In this document: positions 5,922 to 9,175 of the stretch, one piece after another
Layout of the letters: each line of letters begins with the position of its first letter
Position numbering within the stretch: the first letter of the stretch is position 1
Translations under genes and position numbers: made by a program
NCBI GenBank assembly: GCA_031258615.1
Contig: JAIRMP010000049.1
Coordinates: 1-9,175, forward strand
Direction: 5' to 3'
Source: Spirochaetaceae bacterium
GTDB lineage: Bacteria; Spirochaetota; Spirochaetia; Treponematales; Breznakiellaceae
DNA: 9,175 nt
Notes under the pieces: model-generated
What the model was told of the DNA's origin: nothing
Database searches by the model: none
Seen by the model: only the letters and a program-made list of their open reading frames with translations

Positions 5922-7234
5922 ATTGTTTTAAACAGCATAAAAATATTATAGTTGGCGCCGCCGCCCTGCTTCTTTTCCTTGCGCCGGTAACGCTTGACGC
6001 GGACGATAACCTTATAGATTCCGATTTTGATGAAATATTCTCCGGGAATAATGAAAGCGGAGAGCTTAATGACGATAAAAACACAAACTTGACTCCGTTC
6101 GGTCCTTTACAAGACTTTATATCGGGCATAGGTTTTGGAGTCGATACGTCGTACAGTATGGTGGGCGGTTATCTGCCCGGCTGGACCGAGGCGCCCTGGT
6201 ATTTTGAAAGCTATGGGGAGAGTCATGAGCATCTTACAAATCTGATAGGCACAAAGATGAGCGCGTCTATAGGTTTGGATATTCAGCCTTCAAGGTACCT
6301 GCGTGTGCGCCAGTCTTTTACATTTGCGATTCCCTCTCCGGTGCTTACGATAAAAGAATTTTTTTTTGATTATAACTTCAGGGACAAGTTTTTTATCAAA
6401 GCAGGAAAGTATGATATAGTGTGGGGCGTATCGCCCAATTTTCCGTTTGCGAATCTGCTTGCCCGCATACCGCTGGACATAGAAAACCCAGGCGATCCGT
6501 ATTTGGCAAAATTAAACATTCCCGTAGGTGTGGGCGGATTTGAATTTGTCCTGCTCACCCGTCCCGGATACATTGATACCGAGAATCCCAGAATCGAAGA
6601 TTTCGGCGCCGGCATAAAGTACAACCTGGCCCTCCGATCTTTCGATATGGATATAGGCTTGTTTTATTTTGAATTGATGCCGCTGCGCGGATTCATGTCC
6701 GTCAAAACAACATTGTTCAAAAATTTTGAAGTATACTCGGACTCTATGATCAATATTTTTTACAATAAACAGATCGAACAATGGCATGATTTTGGATTTT
6801 CCTCGTCAATTGGTTTTGTCAACACTTTTTTTAACGATAAACTCAGGGTAAACATGGAAGTTTACTATGACGGTGAAGGGGACGCCGCCTCGCTGCGCAG
6901 AAACGACCTGCTGAATGATGAACCTGACGACTTCAGGCTTTTCAGCGGTTTTAACGGCGCTTTTAACGTCAGCTTTAAGCCGGGCGGAATTGGCAGGATG
7001 CATATTTTTTTTGGCCTCCTGTATGCGTTTGAAAAGAGATCGGGGCAGGTTGTTCCGGGCATAGCGTTCGATCCTGTTGACCACGTTGAGCTGTACATTG
7101 CCGTCCCGATGGCGGTGGGCACCCGTGATCGAAATTCTTACTACTACCATAACGCCGACACAAACAATCGTCCTTTCAGCATAGTTCTGGCCATTAAAAT
7201 AAATGGATCATACAAGTACGGCCATTTTGAGTGA
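5918..7234 (+). CDS. Probable outer-membrane beta-barrel protein
   Basis: This 438-residue protein is presumed exported: basic start, hydrophobic 10-24 and a likely cleavage after ...VTLDA (about residue 28). Then comes an acidic, Asn-rich segment (29-60) and a long body of alternating polar/hydrophobic, aromatic-rich strands such as SIGLDIQPSRYLRVRQSFTF, FFFDYNFRDKFFIKAGKYDI and FDMDIGLFYFELMPL. Glycine and aromatic girdle residues are frequent and no transmembrane helix follows the signal. This is the look of an outer-membrane barrel. The start is TTG at 5918, overlapping the previous stop as TTGA, and AAAGG at 5906-5910 seven bases upstream supports it. I cannot name a family with certainty. 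A LolA-fold protein beside an outer-membrane barrel and an inner-membrane pump recalls DUF1329/DUF1302 clusters of proteobacteria, where the pump is RND-type, but that is analogy. It could be the outer-membrane end of this pathway or its main cargo. Confidence 0.65.
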   Translation: MNCFKQHKNIIVGAAALLLFLAPVTLDADDNLIDSDFDEIFSGNNESGELNDDKNTNLTPFGPLQDFISGIGFGVDTSYSMVGGYLPGWTEAPWYFESYGESHEHLTNLIGTKMSASIGLDIQPSRYLRVRQSFTFAIPSPVLTIKEFFFDYNFRDKFFIKAGKYDIVWGVSPNFPFANLLARIPLDIENPGDPYLAKLNIPVGVGGFEFVLLTRPGYIDTENPRIEDFGAGIKYNLALRSFDMDIGLFYFELMPLRGFMSVKTTLFKNFEVYSDSMINIFYNKQIEQWHDFGFSSSIGFVNTFFNDKLRVNMEVYYDGEGDAASLRRNDLLNDEPDDFRLFSGFNGAFNVSFKPGGIGRMHIFFGLLYAFEKRSGQVVPGIAFDPVDHVELYIAVPMAVGTRDRNSYYYHNADTNNRPFSIVLAIKINGSYKYGHFE

Positions 7235-7237
7235 AGC

Positions 7238-7663
7238 ATGAAGTTAGGGGAGCTTGCGTACAACCTTAAATGGTTTTTTTCCGGTCTGCTGGATAAGCCG
7301 TTAAAGGCGCTGGAAAAACTGTGGACGCAAAAAAGGGTACGCATGATAGTTGTTTGTTCGGCGGTTTTAATCATCGCCGTTCCGCTCGCTATATTTGTAA
7401 CCGCGAAAATCGTACTGACCGTAGACAGCAAGAAAAACACGAAGAATTATGTTTTTAGTTTCGACCCGGTTGCCCCCGAAGATTTTTTTATACCTGAAGA
7501 GCCGGACTTTCTGCCATCTGTGATGCTTGAACGGGAGCAAAAGAAAACCTGGTCCGTTGAAGATGCGGCGGAATTCTGGACGCCGCCCTCCCAGTTTCCC
7601 CGTGAATTTTGGCTGGAGGAGGTCTCGAATTCTATTGACCGCCTGCTGGAGCCGCTGCCGTGA
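7238..7663 (+). CDS. Small inner-membrane protein with acidic periplasmic tail, unknown function
   Basis: This 141-residue protein has an amphipathic N-terminus (1-30), a basic patch QKRVR (31-35) and one strong membrane helix (about 35-57). The tail of some 80 residues is rich in Pro, Glu and Phe (FDPVAPEDFFIPEEPDF at about 75-91) and ends with a Trp-containing region (AEFWTPPSQFPREFWLEEV). The positive-inside rule places the N-terminus in the cytoplasm and the tail in the periplasm. It starts 3 bases after the barrel gene stop and overlaps the lipoprotein gene by 4, so it is almost certainly part of the same transcript. I do not recognise the family. An anchor or bridge between the transporter and the downstream lipoprotein is plausible but unproven. 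Confidence 0.7.
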   Translation: MKLGELAYNLKWFFSGLLDKPLKALEKLWTQKRVRMIVVCSAVLIIAVPLAIFVTAKIVLTVDSKKNTKNYVFSFDPVAPEDFFIPEEPDFLPSVMLEREQKKTWSVEDAAEFWTPPSQFPREFWLEEVSNSIDRLLEPLP

Positions 7664-8955
7664 GCCGTCTCCGCCTCCCGCTATTTTTCTCCGCGCTTGC
7701 GCTCGTCCTGTCCTGGTCGTGCAAAACCGTACCGCCGGCGCGGAAAGATGTCCCGCAAGAAAAACCCGCCGCCACAGAAGAGGCGGTGGAAGAAGCGGCG
7801 GAGGAAAAGCTGCCTGACGAAACGCCCGGCGAGCAGCCCCAGATCGTCAGGCGGGCGGAGGAAGTGATAGAACCGCTCGACAAAAATGTCGATGTCGATC
7901 TGGCGGCGCCGGTTTACAATCTGAACGAACCGGAAGTGGTAGAGGCCACGGAGGAAGCGCCGCCCGTACCGGATGGTCCCGAGTCGGCCGTAGTTCTGGA
8001 TGAACCTGTCGAAAAACCGGAAGAATCGGGGTCAGACGTTCCGTCTGACCCGGCGGATGTACCGTCTGCCCTGGCGGAGGCGCCGCCTGCCGAAGCGGAA
8101 ACTGTAGCGGAAGAGCCGCCGCAGGAAGAAGCGGAAGAAACCGAAGCGCCCCCCCCTCCCCCGCCGGCTGTTGCGTTGCGTCCTTCAGAGCGGCCCGCCT
8201 CTCCGCCGCCCGTTCCCGAAACGCCGCCTGAGCCGATTAGGACGCAGGCGGTACTGCCGGCGCGGAATCCGCCTACAGAAACGGAGCGTTATGCAAAACC
8301 GGCAGTGAGCCGCACGATCAATGTAAAGACGCGCCAAACTTTTGAGGTTCCGTTTGCGGAGACAGGATGGGTCTATACCGGCGAGGAAAATTCACGGAAC
8401 GGCATCAGTTACGATTCGCGCCGTGTACAGGGCGGCACACAGGTTTTCGTGTTCCACGCCGGGAAAGAGGGCGATTATACGCTGAAATTCTATAAACAGG
8501 ATTTTTTACGGGACTTTGTTACAAACGAGTATGTACGTGTGATCGTTGAGGACGAAGCGCCCCTGGCTGCCGCCTCCCCCGCCGCCGGAGACAATCGCGC
8601 AGCGGTTGTCCAAGCGCCCGCCGGACAGCCCGCAGATACCGCCGTGGAAGCGTCCGCCGGGCCGCCGCCCGCCGCCCCAGAAGACCTGCTGCGGGAGGCG
8701 CGCGAGGCTGTTGCGGCGGAAAAGTACCCTGACGCAATAGCCCTGCTCAATCTCCTGGAACATCAGGCCGCGCTGGACGACGAGGCCTGGTGGTTGTATG
8801 GTCAGGCTTTCGAGGCCGCCTCGCCCGCCCGCGACATCCGCAGCGCGCTGGATGCCTACTCCTGCATCGTGCGGGATTATCCGCAGAGCGGTCACTACAA
8901 AGACGCCCAAAACCGCATAGCCTTCCTGAACCGTTTCTATTTCAACATAAGGTAA
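7660..8955 (+). CDS. Pro/Glu-rich lipoprotein with beta domain and C-terminal TPR-like region
   Basis: This 431-residue protein has a signal peptide ending in LSWSC, with C21 as the likely lipidated cysteine; Trp and Ser before it fit the relaxed spirochaetal lipobox. Residues 24-210 are Pro/Glu/Ala-rich and disordered, with a proline run at 164-169, and resemble the envelope-spanning stalk of TonB-like proteins. Residues about 216-298 form a compact, beta-rich domain (TINVKTRQTFEVPFAETGWV, TQVFVFHAGKEGDYTLKFYK). After an Ala/Pro linker, residues 342-425 are helical and TPR-like (LREAREAVAAEKYPDAIALL, ALDAYSCIVRDYPQSGHYKD), similar to BamD/YbgF repeats that bind partner proteins. The start is GTG at 7660, overlapping the previous stop as GTGA. 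Two palindromes lie in frame in its linkers (8029-8051 and 8590-8610), and a degenerate 21-base tandem repeat encodes VPSDPAD/VPSALAE (127-140). The order of domains suggests an outer- or inner-membrane tether reaching across the periplasm; the partner is unknown. Confidence 0.78.
   Translation: MSRLRLPLFFSALALVLSWSCKTVPPARKDVPQEKPAATEEAVEEAAEEKLPDETPGEQPQIVRRAEEVIEPLDKNVDVDLAAPVYNLNEPEVVEATEEAPPVPDGPESAVVLDEPVEKPEESGSDVPSDPADVPSALAEAPPAEAETVAEEPPQEEAEETEAPPPPPPAVALRPSERPASPPPVPETPPEPIRTQAVLPARNPPTETERYAKPAVSRTINVKTRQTFEVPFAETGWVYTGEENSRNGISYDSRRVQGGTQVFVFHAGKEGDYTLKFYKQDFLRDFVTNEYVRVIVEDEAPLAAASPAAGDNRAAVVQAPAGQPADTAVEASAGPPPAAPEDLLREAREAVAAEKYPDAIALLNLLEHQAALDDEAWWLYGQAFEAASPARDIRSALDAYSCIVRDYPQSGHYKDAQNRIAFLNRFYFNIR
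8029..8051 (+). repeat. Perfect 10+3+10 palindrome inside the lipoprotein gene
   Basis: Arms GGGTCAGACG (8029-8038) and CGTCTGACCC (8042-8051) flank a TTC loop. Arm length, loop length and loop sequence match the element at 1189-1211, but the arm sequence differs. It starts on a codon boundary and encodes GSDVPSDP (G124 onward) within the disordered Pro/Glu-rich stalk. Confidence 0.75.
8042..8083 (+). repeat. Degenerate 21-base tandem repeat in the stalk
   Basis: CCGTCTGACCCGGCGGA and CCGTCTGCCCTGGCGGA lie 21 bases apart and encode consecutive VPSDPAD and VPSALAE units. It points to local duplication starting at the right arm of the palindrome. Confidence 0.5.
8590..8615 (+). repeat. Coding-region relative of the 1188-1215 palindrome
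   Basis: GACAATCGC (8590-8598) and GCGGTTGTC (8602-8610) pair around GCA, with one G-U pair. CAAGC follows, as at 1211-1215. It begins exactly on a codon boundary and encodes DNRAAVVQA (311-319) in the linker between the beta domain and the TPR-like region. Of 26 bases, 22 match the other copy. Confidence 0.65.
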
Positions 8956-8978
8956 TAGGTCAGGCGATTCTACCTCTT

Positions 8979-9010
8979 GCGGAAAACCGCGGCCCCGTTT
9001 TAATTTTTTT
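8979..9010 (+). terminator. Candidate rho-independent terminator of the operon
   Basis: GCGG-AAAA-CCGC (8979-8990) is followed by GGCCCCG and then TTTTAATTTTTTT (8998-9010), beginning 23 bases after the lipoprotein stop. The 4-bp stem is short and the spacing to the T-run imperfect. An alternative stem AAAAC/GTTTT (8983-8987/8997-9001) uses part of the same bases. Position at the end of a seven-gene unit supports the call more than the fold does. Confidence 0.4.
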
Positions 9011-9076
9011 ATGGCATTTTATGAAAATGCGTACCATTGACACAATAAGGCCGTGCAGAAAAATAATATGACCGAA

Positions 9077-9175
9077 TCAATTAAATGAAGGCGATATGGA
9101 ATAATTCCAATCACCATGAAACTTAGCAGCTTTTAATTTTATTTTCATAAACTCATCATCAGTTATTTTTTGACC
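9077..9175 (-). CDS. ISAzo13-family transposase, C-terminal end (partial)
   Basis: The minus-strand frame enters from the window edge and ends at TGA 9077-9079, giving 32 visible residues. The sequence ITDDEFMKIKLKAAKFHGDW, directly followed by NYSISP, matches the C-terminus I remember for ISAzo13-type DDE transposases: a T-D-E-M-like turn, then FHGEWNYTI and a final Pro. The stretch is much more AT-rich than the operon, as expected for a mobile gene of other origin. Whether the element is intact cannot be told, because the catalytic domain and the far end lie outside the window. I could not identify its terminal inverted repeat between 9011 and 9076. Confidence 0.55.
   Translation of the reverse strand, partial: GQKITDDEFMKIKLKAAKFHGDWNYSISPSFN

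Noticed and set aside
9014..9030. Perfect hairpin GCATTTT / AAAATGC
   Set aside because: No T-run follows on either strand, so I do not call it a terminator; an AT-rich 7-bp hairpin in intergenic DNA can be chance.

Overview
The window joins two kinds of DNA. Bases 1 to about 1185 are moderately AT-rich and look eukaryotic. They hold the C-terminal end of a single-pass membrane protein, a complete intronless gene that resembles intraflagellar transport protein IFT20 (minus strand), and an uncertain 99-codon frame behind it. Close, tail-to-tail, intron-free packing fits a flagellated gut protist such as a parabasalid, but the lineage is an inference. From about 1188 onward the DNA is GC-rich and bacterial. 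The gene order, relaxed lipobox, LolCDE-like transporter and palindromic repeats suggest a Treponema-like spirochaete. A termite or cockroach hindgut, where such protists and treponemes live together, would explain both halves. A chimeric contig or amplification artefact is the default explanation of the join; gene transfer is the alternative.

The bacterial part begins with a non-coding stretch (about 1188-1571) packed with palindromes. Then seven plus-strand genes form one tight unit from 1572 to 8955: an ABC ATPase (LolD/MacB type), two FtsX/MacB-type permeases (LolC/LolE type), a LolA-fold periplasmic lipoprotein-sorting protein, an outer-membrane beta-barrel candidate, a small inner-membrane protein with a periplasmic tail, and a long Pro/Glu-rich lipoprotein with a beta-rich middle and a TPR-like end. 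Three junctions are 4-base start/stop overlaps (GTGA, TTGA, GTGA), and the other gaps are 3, 11 and 47 bases. A candidate terminator follows. The last 99 bases are the minus-strand 3' end of a probable ISAzo13-family transposase.

Together the genes look like an envelope-assembly module. The ABC complex would extract lipidated or hydrophobic cargo from the inner membrane, the LolA-like protein would carry it, and the barrel plus the two anchored proteins would act at or bridge to the outer membrane. No LolB-like acceptor is seen. From memory, the first five genes match in order the T. pallidum TP0580-TP0584 region; this was not checked.

The least expected signal is a set of short, near-perfect palindromes, several inside genes. 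A repeat in the non-coding stretch has a relative lying in frame in the lipoprotein gene, and a second palindrome of identical 10+3+10 layout lies in the same gene.
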